In this document: positions 1-9,155 of the stretch, in pieces
Numbering within the stretch: position 1 is the first letter of the stretch
How the letters are laid out: each line of letters begins with the position of its first letter
From: PXAP01 sp046483315
GTDB taxonomy: Bacteria; Bacteroidota; Bacteroidia; Bacteroidales; PUMT01
Reading direction: 5' to 3'
Assembly (NCBI GenBank): GCA_046483315.1
Contig: JAWODJ010000082.1
Location: forward strand, 14,982-78,981
Length of the DNA: 64,000 nucleotides
Notes under the pieces: model-generated
Seen by the model: only the letters and a program-made list of their open reading frames with translations
Told to the model about the DNA's origin: nothing
The model's database searches: none
Made by a program: the position numbers and the translations under genes

Positions 1-42
1 ATGATCCGGTAACCGTCATCGGGGAGGCATTTAAACCTGCTG

Positions 43-1134
43 TTAATTATATCTGTAGGCTGCCCTTTCCATATCTCCGAGGTTACGGAACCTTGCAGGA
101 GGGTCAAGGTATTTTTCAAGAAACCTGTATATCCTGAAACGTATCTCCCTGCCCTTTGCATGGTCCATGCGATCAAACGAATGACCGCCGGGTATGGCCT
201 GAAAGATTTCGTATTCAAATTCTTTATCCTCTGCTTTTAGTGCCTTTATCATGTTTTGCACTTCCAGTACATTTACATCTTCATCAATTGTATTTGTATG
301 GATCAGTAACGGGGTTTTGAGTTTATGGGCATGATACACCGGTGAGCGGCGCTGGTATTCTTCAATATTTTCATGAACTTTTTCACCTATGTGGTAATCA
401 GCCGAATAGTAGTCTTCATATGCCGGCCGTTTATATCCCATCCTGGCAATAAGGTCACTTACAGGCACCCCTGAAAAGGCGCATGCATAATCATCAGGAT
501 TTTCGAATATATTCATAAGCGCGATCATACCTCCATGGCTCCAGCCGACTATCCCAACCCTGTTTTTATCAATGATACTGTAATTTTCAATCATGTATTC
601 CCTGCTAATATTAACATCAGCATTCTCCAGTCCGCCATAATCAATAAGCTCATAGGTACCCCTTCCATATCCTGTGCTGCCCCTGTACTCGGGAGCAACC
701 ACTATATACTGCTGTGCCATCAGTTCACGGACGATATGGGTGTAATAGGTGTTGAAATCACCATGTACGCCTCCGTGGGGAAGCACTATCAGGGGATACG
801 TGCCTGAAGGGTCAATTCCTTTCGGAATGAACACATAGGACCAGAATTTCACAGGGTTTTTACCCGAAAGGGTGGTCGCCTTTTCAGCGCCAACCGGCGG
901 GGCGCCTGCCAGGAAAACCTTGTCAATATGTGCAAGGTCACCTGCTCTTTCAAACCATAAAACATCGTCAATCTTTTTTTCGAGGATATCCAGTCTGTGT
1001 CTCTGGTTATAAAAATAGTTGTCTATATTCTGAAGGATCTCATTTTTTGCAGGTTCCTGTGCAACCATGCTCAGCACTGCAAGGGTCTGGAAGATGAGGA
1101 GGGTCGATTTCCGTAAAAACGCTTTCAGTTCCAT
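43..1134 (-). CDS. exported S9-family serine peptidase (prolyl oligopeptidase-type alpha/beta hydrolase)
   Basis: A 363-residue protein with an N-terminal hydrophobic signal segment ending near AQ (residue 26). The C-terminal two thirds is an alpha/beta-hydrolase of the S9 peptidase type: an HGG oxyanion-type motif near residue 120, the nucleophile elbow GWSHGG with Ser199, an acidic residue in the IDED stretch (284-286) and the catalytic His318 in GGHSF. It lacks the beta-propeller of full-length prolyl oligopeptidases, so it is a short, single-domain exported hydrolase acting in the periplasm, on peptides or possibly esters. It stands alone; the next gene on the same strand lies about 120 bases upstream. 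Peptidase versus esterase cannot be decided from sequence. Confidence 0.85.
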   Translation of the reverse strand: MELKAFLRKSTLLIFQTLAVLSMVAQEPAKNEILQNIDNYFYNQRHRLDILEKKIDDVLWFERAGDLAHIDKVFLAGAPPVGAEKATTLSGKNPVKFWSYVFIPKGIDPSGTYPLIVLPHGGVHGDFNTYYTHIVRELMAQQYIVVAPEYRGSTGYGRGTYELIDYGGLENADVNISREYMIENYSIIDKNRVGIVGWSHGGMIALMNIFENPDDYACAFSGVPVSDLIARMGYKRPAYEDYYSADYHIGEKVHENIEEYQRRSPVYHAHKLKTPLLIHTNTIDEDVNVLEVQNMIKALKAEDKEFEYEIFQAIPGGHSFDRMDHAKGREIRFRIYRFLEKYLDPPARFRNLGDMERAAYRYN

Positions 1135-1255
1135 ATTGATAAACTTGGTTAATTATTTGATTATAAAAAATTGATCTTCATAATGACAGTTATAATCCGT
1201 CGGTTCAAAGGGATATTTTACACATGTTTTTCATGCGGCACAGTACTACGGGAAG

Positions 1256-2335
1256 TCATTTTAAGACTTCAAAATAAAGATCTTTCATAACCTCTATTTT
1301 TTCCGGATCCTGAAGAAGTGACTGATCTGAAAACATCATTATACCGGTCGAGGGTGGCTTTGAGCCTTCCAGCATTACCTGCCTGAACTCTTCAGGTGTT
1401 ACAATTTCCGGATTATTATGTGCCTGAACTATGGGCCATATAAGCGGTTTGCCTGTTTGGCCTGCTCCTGTCAGTTTATCCAGCCAATTGATATATTCTC
1501 CAACCCATTCAGGTTTTCTACCTTTCATCTTGTGAAAAAGCATAGGAGACAGAACATCGGCCATTTCAGCCAGATCATTGACATCAATTCCCAGTGTACG
1601 GTAAAGGGCCGAATCATGGTCATCCGGATACCAGGAGCAGTAATACACTCCAAGTAATGCATCCTGCCTCATATCCCTGACTATATCTCCCATATCCTTT
1701 ACCCAGCCGTTTAATATTCCTTTCCTCCATCTTCTCCATTCTGTATCAGCATTGGTCAGGATCCATCCAGCTTTACCAGGAATATCGTCATGATTCAGTC
1801 TTAGTCCTGCACTCTTTTCGAACATATCAGTACATCTTTCGCAAAAGCATGTTTCGGGAAGGATCGGGTCAGGTGTTTCAAATTGTGCATGCCAGTGGAG
1901 GTAATCCAGAAAAATACCATCCACATCAAACTCAGAAAGGATATCCCTGAGTTGCCCGGACCTGTATTCTTTAAATCCCGGATCAGTGGGGCAAATTCCC
2001 ATAAACCAGTCCGCCGGGGGCGACAGTTCACCTTTTTCGTTTACAGGCCAGGCTTCCGGATTATCCTGAAGATAAATTCTTCCCAGCAGTGTGGGAAATT
2101 CCACAAAAACCATGCATCCCTGCTCTCTGGCTTTATCGTAGAACTCCCGGTTTAATGATATGCTTCTTATAAAGACTGCATTCATTCCGAGTGAATCAAA
2201 GGAATGTCCGGCTTCAAGCAAAGTTCCGGGATTTCCATACACTCCTTTAATAAATGGCAAAGCAGCGTTTTCTTCTGCAGCCGGAGTGCAGGAGAGTAAA
2301 GCCGCAGCAAAAAGCGGGATAAATATATTCTTCAT
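1256..2335 (-). CDS. lipoprotein with glycoside-hydrolase-like TIM barrel
   Basis: A 359-residue lipoprotein; the lipobox LLSC places the lipidated cysteine at residue 16. The body reads like a glycosidase-type TIM barrel of the family-10-like hypothetical glycosidase group: alternating hydrophobic strands, a strand ending in DGIFLDY (about residues 134-140) followed by HWH, and a downstream strand with SPMLFHKM. A CFCERC motif (about residues 157-162) could bind metal or form disulfides. It is divergent from the large hybrid sensor gene, whose family typically controls glycan-use genes, so it may be a target. The substrate is unknown, and the enzymatic role is inferred only from fold-like features. 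Confidence 0.6.
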   Translation of the reverse strand: MKNIFIPLFAAALLSCTPAAEENAALPFIKGVYGNPGTLLEAGHSFDSLGMNAVFIRSISLNREFYDKAREQGCMVFVEFPTLLGRIYLQDNPEAWPVNEKGELSPPADWFMGICPTDPGFKEYRSGQLRDILSEFDVDGIFLDYLHWHAQFETPDPILPETCFCERCTDMFEKSAGLRLNHDDIPGKAGWILTNADTEWRRWRKGILNGWVKDMGDIVRDMRQDALLGVYYCSWYPDDHDSALYRTLGIDVNDLAEMADVLSPMLFHKMKGRKPEWVGEYINWLDKLTGAGQTGKPLIWPIVQAHNNPEIVTPEEFRQVMLEGSKPPSTGIMMFSDQSLLQDPEKIEVMKDLYFEVLK

Positions 2336-2573
2336 TCAGTAATCATTAAATTTAATACAACTGGCCTGATAAACCTTACCATAACGTTATTTTTGAAGAC
2401 ATATTTTGACAATAAATGACACATAACAAAATCATGGCAGATAGCTGCAAGTTACCATTTAGGGACAGGAAAAACAACCGATTTCGGCCGGAATACTTTT
2501 AATTTCCGTGAACAATGTCATCATGAAAAATGTTTAGTTTGTTTATCAACATACATATTAATTTCTTTTAATC

Positions 2574-5500
2574 ATGCATACTGAATCTGCTAAACTATAT
2601 TCAGATATGCTTTTGATCAGATGTAATATACCAGGTAAGGGCATTAATGCCTTTCTTGGTATTTTTCTTTTTGTGCTGTCTCTCTCAAATGGTTTTACCC
2701 AACCAGGGAATAATTCCGGCAATCTGCCGGAAAATTACCATTTCAATCAATTCACAGTTGATCAGGGATTATCACAAAACATGATTCATTCAATTCATCA
2801 GGACCATCTGGGATTTATCTGGATCGGAACCAAGGACGGTTTGAATATGTTTGACGGGTACAGTTTCAGGGTATTCAAATATGATCCGCTTGATGATCAT
2901 TCACTTTCCGATAACCACATCACCGTCATATACGAAGATCCATTGCACAGATTGTGGGTCGGCACACTAAACGGCGGACTGCATTACTTTGACCGGATAA
3001 CAGAGCGGTTTGTCCGCTTTTTGCATGATCCTGATAATGAAAACAGCATTTCAGGTAATCATATACAGTCTGTTACCGGTGATAACGATGGTAATTTATG
3101 GGCAGGCACCAATGGAGGGGGGTTGAATAAACTGGTATTTACTTCGGGGGATTCTCTCCCGGGGAAAGACAATCTGAATATCGTCCGCTTTGACAGTCCC
3201 GGAAGTGGCTTTCCGGAGACCGGAGCGAGTATCCAGTCGCTTTTTATCGACAGTAATAACAGGTTGTGGATTGGCACGGCAAGGCATGTTTTTACCTTTG
3301 ATTATTTAGTCAATGCATCCCCTTTCAATAATATACCGCTTCTTTTGAATGATTACACCGGTTCTCCTGAGGTAATAACATCAGGTGACACGAATGCAGG
3401 TGGCCGTGTGATATTTGAGGATAATAATGGTGATATCTGGATGGGCAACAGGCATGGTCTTTTTATTCTTGATGACGACCGTCAGTTATTCAGTCACTTT
3501 GGTCTCCGGGGGAAACCGTTTCCGCATGTTAATGTCAGGGCAGCAACTAATTTTAACAATCTGGGCAAAGAGGAGATATGGATAGGGAGTGGAAGTAAAA
3601 TTTATATTCTGGATCCGTTAACCGGTGAATATGTAGAAGTTTCACGCAATAAATATCCGGACAGGGGATTGCAGCGGGGAGATATTATAAGTCTTTATTC
3701 CGACAATGGAAATTCAGTGTGGGTGGGCAGCAGCGGATACGGTCTTTCGCTTTTCAGTCCCGGTTCAAAAAAATTTGTCCATGCCAGTGACATGGTTCCG
3801 GAAGGTACGGGAACTCTGGTTTCATCACGGGATCTCAGTATAAGGAGCTTTTATGAAAGCACTTATGATCCCGGTACAATATGGATTGGGGCAAATCAGG
3901 GTCTTTTTAAAGTAAACCGGGAAAATCAGGTTATGGAGCATCTGCAGTCTTTCGGTACCTCCGGACAGCAAAACTTAATGATATTCAGCATTAATGGTGA
4001 TGAAAACGGTTTGCTGTGGATAGGTACCAGACTGGGCCTTATCAGGTTTAACCCCGAAGACAAAAGTTATAAGATATTTCCTTCCCGCTTGTCTTATAAA
4101 GACGAGGGAATTGAGACCAGGGTAAGCTATGTTCATATAAGCAATGGGAATATATGGGTGCTTACCCCTAACACTATTGCCCTGCTGGATCTGGAAACAG
4201 GAGAGTTTGCGCACACCAGGTATAACCACGAACCACTTGATCAGTACCGGGCAGCGGTTTTTCCAACCTTGTACGAGGACCGGCAGGGAAATTTCTGGAT
4301 AGCTGCCAGTAACGGCCTTCATTATTTTGATGTTAAAAGCAGTGAAATTTCAAGTTACCCGGTAAATCCTTCTGGTTACCACAGCGGGCCTCTTAATGAC
4401 ATTACGGCTATCCTGGCTGATCCTTCGGACCCGGACAGATTCCTGTGGCTGGGAACAAAAGGAGGATTCATCCGGTTTGATATCAAGTCAATGAGTATTG
4501 ATGTCTTTACTGAAAAGCATGGTCTTGCCAACAATATGGTTTACGGTATACTGTATGATGATGCCGGACATATCTGGATCAGCACTAACCGGGGCTTGTC
4601 GAGGTTCAGTATCGATGAAAAGGAATTTAAAAATTACACCAAAGCTGACGGTCTGCAGAGTAATGAATTCAATAGCGGAGCATATTATAAAAGTCCTCGG
4701 GGAGAACTGTTCTTCGGGGGAATAAACGGATATAACAGTTTCTTCCCCTCAGATATAGAGCAGAAGCACTTTATGGCTCCTGTTGTATTTACGGGTTTCA
4801 GAATACTCAATAAAAACCTTGAACAGGATTCGTTAAAATCCTTATACAAGATCAATGAGGGCGGTTATGTGGATTTGACTTACGGGCAAAACAGTTTTAC
4901 AATAGATTTTGCCTCTCTTGATTTTGCCAGTCCCGAAAATAATTCATTTGCTTACAGCATGACAGCTTCAGGGGAGAGATGGATCGGGACCGGTAACAGC
5001 AGAAGTATTACTTTCACAGGTTTAAGGCCTGGAATATACAGCCTCAGGGTAAGAGGGACCAATAGCGACGGTGTATGGAGTGACCGGGAGGCTTCGTTGA
5101 AGATAACAATTGCCGTACCCTGGTGGCAGCAGACCTGGATATACCTTTTGTATCTTTTTGTGGTGGCGGTAATAATTTTAGGTTTTCGCAAATATGAATT
5201 AACACACATCCGTCTCAAAGACCGTATGAAAATTGCGGATTTTGAAACTAAAAAACTCAAAGAGCTGGATCATCTGAAATCACAATTTTTTGCCAATATC
5301 TCGCACGAGTTTCGTACCCCGCTTACCCTGATAAAGGGACCTCTGGAAGAACTAATCGATGAAGAGACCGATCCGCAAAAGATCAATGTCCTGAGAAAAA
5401 TGCATACAAATTCATCCAGGCTATTGCAACTTATCAACCAGGTACTCGACCTCTCAAGACTGGAAAGCGATAATTATAATCTCAAAGCCCAAACGGGTGA

Positions 5501-6860
5501 TATAGTCGGCTATATTAAAGGAATTACCATGTCTTTTGCATCAATGGCTGATCAGAAAAAAATCAAACTGAGCATAGAAATGAGCCCTGATCTGGTAAAT
5601 GAAGGATTGCCGGATAACTTTTATTTTGACCCGGATATAATCGATAAAATATTTAACAACCTTCTTTCCAATGCCTTAAAGTTTACCCCGGCAAATGGCA
5701 GTGTAACAGTAAAGGTATGTATGAAAAATGAAAAGGATAATACGGACAGGCTGGAATTCATTGTCACAGACACCGGAATTGGTATTCCTGCAGATAAGTT
5801 ACCGTTTATCTATGACCGGTTTTACCAGGTAGATTCAAGTTCCGTGCGGGAATATGAAGGTTCGGGAGTAGGTTTGGCCTATGTAAAAGAACTTGTCCGC
5901 GTTCATAAGGCAGAAATTCGTGTAAAAAGCTCTCCCGGCTCAGGAACAACCTTCAGTCTCCGATTTCCCCTGGGAAGGGATCATCTTTTGCCGGATCAGA
6001 TAACTGTTCCTGTTAGGCAAGATCTTCCCGATCCGAAAAATTCAGATATCGTTGCTGATGACGGTTTTCCCGCATATATAAAAGGTAACATTCCGGAAAC
6101 CAACGGTAAACCATTGGTTTTGATTGTTGAAGATCATTCTGAGGTGAGAAACTACATCAATGAAGGAATTCATATGGAATACAAGGTTCTGGAGTCCTCC
6201 AATGCAAAAGAAGGATTTGCTATAGCAGAAGAGAAAATACCTGATCTGATAATAAGTGATGTTATGATGCCCGGAACGAATGGATATGAGTTCTGTGAAA
6301 AACTGAAATCCGGGGATAAAACCAGTCACATTCCCGTTATAATGCTTACTGCGCGTGCCGAAGATACCGACAGGATAACAGGGTTTGAGTCCGGAGCTGA
6401 TGGCTATCTTTACAAACCTTTTAATGTTAAAGAGTTGCGTATAAGAATCAAAAATCTCATTGACAGCAGAAGTGAATTGCGTGAAAGGTTCAGCTCCAAC
6501 AGCATCATTAAACCAGGTGAGATCTCTGTGACTCCCCGTGATGCATCTTTTATGGAAATGCTGCTTAAGGTTGTGGAAAAGAATATTGATAACAGTGCTT
6601 TTTCAGTTGAAGACCTGGGAAGAGAAGTGGCAATGAGTCCTTCACAAATCCACCGGAAGTTAAAAGCTACTGTTAATATGCCTGCAAACCATTTTATCCG
6701 TTCAGTCAGGATGCACAGAGCTATGGATTTGTTGCGGAAAGAGGCAGGGAATATTTCAGAGATAGCCTATATGGTGGGTTATGATGATCCGGGGTATTTT
6801 ACAAAATCCTTCCGCGCTTTTTTTGGTAAACTCCCTTCTGATATTAAAGATAGACAGTAG
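2574..6860 (+). CDS. hybrid two-component system sensor kinase / response regulator (HTCS)
   Basis: A 1428-residue one-protein phosphorelay. After a signal/transmembrane segment (about 25-43) come many WIGT/WVGT-type two-component propeller repeats (about 50-770), a Y_Y_Y domain, and a membrane helix near 850-872. The kinase follows: H-box SHEFRTPLTL near 908, N-box FNNLLSNALKF near 1025, G-boxes DTGIGIP near 1065 and GSGVGLA near 1098. The receiver domain has acceptor Asp near 1224 (ISDVMMPG) and Lys in YKPF near 1280. The C-terminus is an AraC-type helix-turn-helix pair (about 1342-1425). In Bacteroidetes such proteins sense periplasmic glycan fragments and activate polysaccharide-use genes. 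No SusC/SusD pair is nearby, so its target is unclear. A second ATG at 2607 is a possible start. Confidence 0.95.
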   Translation: MHTESAKLYSDMLLIRCNIPGKGINAFLGIFLFVLSLSNGFTQPGNNSGNLPENYHFNQFTVDQGLSQNMIHSIHQDHLGFIWIGTKDGLNMFDGYSFRVFKYDPLDDHSLSDNHITVIYEDPLHRLWVGTLNGGLHYFDRITERFVRFLHDPDNENSISGNHIQSVTGDNDGNLWAGTNGGGLNKLVFTSGDSLPGKDNLNIVRFDSPGSGFPETGASIQSLFIDSNNRLWIGTARHVFTFDYLVNASPFNNIPLLLNDYTGSPEVITSGDTNAGGRVIFEDNNGDIWMGNRHGLFILDDDRQLFSHFGLRGKPFPHVNVRAATNFNNLGKEEIWIGSGSKIYILDPLTGEYVEVSRNKYPDRGLQRGDIISLYSDNGNSVWVGSSGYGLSLFSPGSKKFVHASDMVPEGTGTLVSSRDLSIRSFYESTYDPGTIWIGANQGLFKVNRENQVMEHLQSFGTSGQQNLMIFSINGDENGLLWIGTRLGLIRFNPEDKSYKIFPSRLSYKDEGIETRVSYVHISNGNIWVLTPNTIALLDLETGEFAHTRYNHEPLDQYRAAVFPTLYEDRQGNFWIAASNGLHYFDVKSSEISSYPVNPSGYHSGPLNDITAILADPSDPDRFLWLGTKGGFIRFDIKSMSIDVFTEKHGLANNMVYGILYDDAGHIWISTNRGLSRFSIDEKEFKNYTKADGLQSNEFNSGAYYKSPRGELFFGGINGYNSFFPSDIEQKHFMAPVVFTGFRILNKNLEQDSLKSLYKINEGGYVDLTYGQNSFTIDFASLDFASPENNSFAYSMTASGERWIGTGNSRSITFTGLRPGIYSLRVRGTNSDGVWSDREASLKITIAVPWWQQTWIYLLYLFVVAVIILGFRKYELTHIRLKDRMKIADFETKKLKELDHLKSQFFANISHEFRTPLTLIKGPLEELIDEETDPQKINVLRKMHTNSSRLLQLINQVLDLSRLESDNYNLKAQTGDIVGYIKGITMSFASMADQKKIKLSIEMSPDLVNEGLPDNFYFDPDIIDKIFNNLLSNALKFTPANGSVTVKVCMKNEKDNTDRLEFIVTDTGIGIPADKLPFIYDRFYQVDSSSVREYEGSGVGLAYVKELVRVHKAEIRVKSSPGSGTTFSLRFPLGRDHLLPDQITVPVRQDLPDPKNSDIVADDGFPAYIKGNIPETNGKPLVLIVEDHSEVRNYINEGIHMEYKVLESSNAKEGFAIAEEKIPDLIISDVMMPGTNGYEFCEKLKSGDKTSHIPVIMLTARAEDTDRITGFESGADGYLYKPFNVKELRIRIKNLIDSRSELRERFSSNSIIKPGEISVTPRDASFMEMLLKVVEKNIDNSAFSVEDLGREVAMSPSQIHRKLKATVNMPANHFIRSVRMHRAMDLLRKEAGNISEIAYMVGYDDPGYFTKSFRAFFGKLPSDIKDRQ

Positions 6861-6950
6861 TAAATTTTCAAACTTCTCCTTTCCCGCTGCTGTGTCAAAT
6901 ATTTCCCTGTCTTTGACAGAATCTTACCAGTGCATTTTCTGCATGGTGCC

Positions 6951-6958
6951 TACCTTTG
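6951..6958 (+). promoter_or_regulatory. candidate -7 box for peroxiredoxin
   Basis: TACCTTTG fits the Bacteroidetes -7 consensus TAnnTTTG, 64 bases before the peroxiredoxin start. No good TTTG -33 element is found at the usual spacing, so this is a motif match only. Confidence 0.35.
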
Positions 6959-7022
6959 CCCTGTTCAAACTAAAATTATTTTTATTAATTAAACTATTTA
7001 CAAACTTTAAAAATTTATTATT

Positions 7023-7763
7023 ATGAAAAAAGGTATTTTATTTACAGCATTATTTTTGTTTTCAGTCGCACTGGTAATGTCTCAGGGCAGAAGAAATCCG
7101 GGAAGCAATACTATTCCTTTGATTGGAGTGGAAGCCCCCTCCTTCACTGCTGAATCTACCATGGGTACAGTTAACTTTCCGGCGGACTTTGGAGCTAACT
7201 GGAAAATAATTTTTGCTCACCCCAAAGATTTTACTCCTGTATGTTCATCTGAGATTTTGGAACTTGCCTATCATCAGGAAAGTTTTAACAATTTAAATGC
7301 CAGTCTTTTAGTTCTTTCAACCGATGTTTTGTCGCAGCATTTTCTCTGGAAATCAGCCCTGGAAGAGATAAATTATAAAGACAGGGGGGCGATGAACATT
7401 AACTTCCCTCTTGTTAGTGATGATTCATACAGGGTGTCAAAACTTTATGGCATGATCCATTCTGAAGAAAGCATAGGTGAAAATATTCGTGGGGTATTTA
7501 TTATTGATCCGGACAACAAGGTCAGAACAATCCTCTATTATCCCAATGAAGTGGGAAGAAACATTGATGAGTTGAAGAGGACCCTTATTGCCCTCCAGAC
7601 AACAAAAAATGACAATAATGTGGTTACACCGGCTAACTGGCAACCGGGTGACGATTATTTGGTTCCTGTCATTTCTGCACAGGAAAAGGCAGATATAGGC
7701 AGCCCTGATTCTCCTTATTATCAGTTGTCATGGTTTATGACCTATCTGAAAAACAGGAAATAG
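7023..7763 (+). CDS. exported 1-Cys peroxiredoxin (Prx6/AhpC-TSA type)
   Basis: A 246-residue thiol peroxidase with a signal peptide (about 1-21, cleavage near SQ-GR). The active-site motif PKDFTPVC carries Pro67, Thr71 and the peroxidatic Cys74, matching PxxxTxxC. This is the only cysteine in the protein, so it must be a 1-Cys enzyme recycled by an external thiol. The length and the C-terminal extension (TPANWQPGDD, then GSPDSPYY) fit the Prx6 subgroup. It probably reduces peroxides in the periplasm, unusual for Prx6-type enzymes, which are generally cytosolic. It lies 160 bases after the hybrid sensor gene with its own candidate promoter. Confidence 0.9.
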   Translation: MKKGILFTALFLFSVALVMSQGRRNPGSNTIPLIGVEAPSFTAESTMGTVNFPADFGANWKIIFAHPKDFTPVCSSEILELAYHQESFNNLNASLLVLSTDVLSQHFLWKSALEEINYKDRGAMNINFPLVSDDSYRVSKLYGMIHSEESIGENIRGVFIIDPDNKVRTILYYPNEVGRNIDELKRTLIALQTTKNDNNVVTPANWQPGDDYLVPVISAQEKADIGSPDSPYYQLSWFMTYLKNRK

Positions 7764-7955
7764 TCTGTTTTCTTTATCTTAAAATAATCAGAGAGACATG
7801 CAAAAGTTTTTGTGTGTCTTTTTGTTATTTTATACATCCAGTTGCCACTCCTGCGACAGCATAAGCAGGTTTTGGCAATACCGGATTTTCATTCTGGTCA
7901 GGTTATTGCAATCCTGTTAATAACCTTAGCGGTAATGAACAAAATCCGGCAATAA

Positions 7956-7963
7956 TATGTTTG
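7956..7963 (+). promoter_or_regulatory. candidate -7 box for NTF2-like gene
   Basis: TATGTTTG matches TAnnTTTG and lies 30 bases before the ATG at 7993. The -33 element is not clear. Confidence 0.35.
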
Positions 7964-7992
7964 ATTATTGATATGTATAAAATAATAGATTT

Positions 7993-8352
7993 ATGGATAT
8001 TAATAATAAAATAAAAAACCTGTTCAAAATAATTGACCGGATGGATGCAGCTTCATTTTCCTCTTTTCTCACTGATGATGTAAAGTTCCGTTTCGGTAAT
8101 ATGCCGGCAGTTGAAGGTAAGGACAATGTCGTGGAGGCTGTAAGCGGATTCTATGGCAGTATAAGATCCTTGTCTCACGATATTGATAATATTTGGGAAA
8201 ATGAAGGAGTGGTTGTCTGCAACGGGACAGTGACCTATACGAGGCATGATTCTTCAAAGCTTAGTGTCCCCTTTGCAAATATCTTTAAGATGAAGGGTGA
8301 CCGTATAAAAGAGTATCTGATATACGCCGATATATCTGAACTTTATAAATAA
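7993..8352 (+). CDS. SnoaL/NTF2-like family protein
   Basis: A 119-residue cytoplasmic protein with the layout of the NTF2/SnoaL cone fold: an N-terminal helix pair (KNLFKIIDRMDAASF), the typical LTDDVKFRFGN strand, a GKDNVVEAVSGF helix, and a final sheet ending in FANIFKMKGDRIKEY. Such proteins are small isomerases, dehydratases or ligand binders; several polyketide and steroid enzymes belong here. No catalytic Asp/His pair can be assigned with certainty. It is convergent with the LolA-like gene, with only three bases between the stop codons. Confidence 0.75.
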   Translation: MDINNKIKNLFKIIDRMDAASFSSFLTDDVKFRFGNMPAVEGKDNVVEAVSGFYGSIRSLSHDIDNIWENEGVVVCNGTVTYTRHDSSKLSVPFANIFKMKGDRIKEYLIYADISELYK

Positions 8353-8366
8353 GGCTCATTGCCTTA
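8350..8366. terminator. short hairpin over the two convergent stop codons
   Basis: TAAGGC and GCCTTA form a 6-bp stem around TCATT. It covers the stop codons of both convergent genes. No U-run follows on either strand, so it is only a weak candidate for a shared terminator. Confidence 0.25.
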
Positions 8367-9099
8367 ATGCAGCCCTGGTAAAAATATGCTCCGGTATATC
8401 CTGGTCGAATTTTATACCGGTCATTTTAAATTCCGTGCCTTCACCCTGTTTCAGCATATCCCGGTAGATTATCCGTGTAGGGAACCAACGACCCTCAATA
8501 TTTTCTACATCAAACAATTCCGTACGTTTGAGCAATTGTCCGCTTTTTGCAAAGAGCTCCTCCCTGAGAGGCACATAACGTTCTGTATCTATCCAGATCT
8601 TTCTTGAATGGTATGTAACACCATCTGTTATGGCTGTTAGTTCAAGAAGCCAGGTGTTCCTCCCGTCGACTACTTCTTCGTTAATGACTTCGGCATCATA
8701 AACCTCGGTCAGTTTATGGGTTTCCATCATATCTTCGTACGAAAGGTCCGAACCCATTACCGATTGCCTGAGCATATGTCCCGATATCTGGATCACCCTG
8801 TCCGTCGATGGCGAATAGATCCACAGCTGGTTTTCGAGTTTCAGCATCTTGGTGCCGGCTTCCCTTGGCGGGGAAAGATACTCGGTAAAGGACTTCTCAT
8901 CTCCTACTGCATAGGTAATGGCCTCTATGGTGCGACTACTGCGCCGGCCGTGAATTGTCATTGACGACTCCACTATCCGGTTTTCCGAGTACATGTTGCG
9001 GTCAACCTCCTCCAGTATTTCAGTAGCATCCCGGGCAAACATTCCGGCACCCGGTAAAAGACTGATCAAAATCCAAACAACTGTTTTTATGTGGTTCAT
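8356..9099 (-). CDS. LolA-like outer-membrane lipoprotein-sorting family protein
   Basis: A 247-residue exported protein (signal peptide about 1-22) of the LolA/LolB-like fold family often annotated as outer membrane lipoprotein-sorting protein. Typical pieces are ATEILEEVDRNM at the mature N-terminus, the LQLWIYSPSTDRVIQISG-like edge strand (NQLWIYSP), MGSDLSYEDMM, and a C-terminal FDVENIEGRWFPTRI strand series. The fold is a half-barrel that shields a lipid or acyl chain in the periplasm. It is the last gene of the TetR-barrel-ABC operon, 56 bases after the second permease, suggesting it ferries the exported substrate to the outer membrane. It is not the housekeeping LolA; its cargo is unknown. 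Confidence 0.8.
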   Translation of the reverse strand: MNHIKTVVWILISLLPGAGMFARDATEILEEVDRNMYSENRIVESSMTIHGRRSSRTIEAITYAVGDEKSFTEYLSPPREAGTKMLKLENQLWIYSPSTDRVIQISGHMLRQSVMGSDLSYEDMMETHKLTEVYDAEVINEEVVDGRNTWLLELTAITDGVTYHSRKIWIDTERYVPLREELFAKSGQLLKRTELFDVENIEGRWFPTRIIYRDMLKQGEGTEFKMTGIKFDQDIPEHIFTRAALRQ

Positions 9100-9155
9100 T
9101 TTTATTTGTATTTTAACGATGATTATTATTTTGAGAAAACTCTTATTATCGTCTG

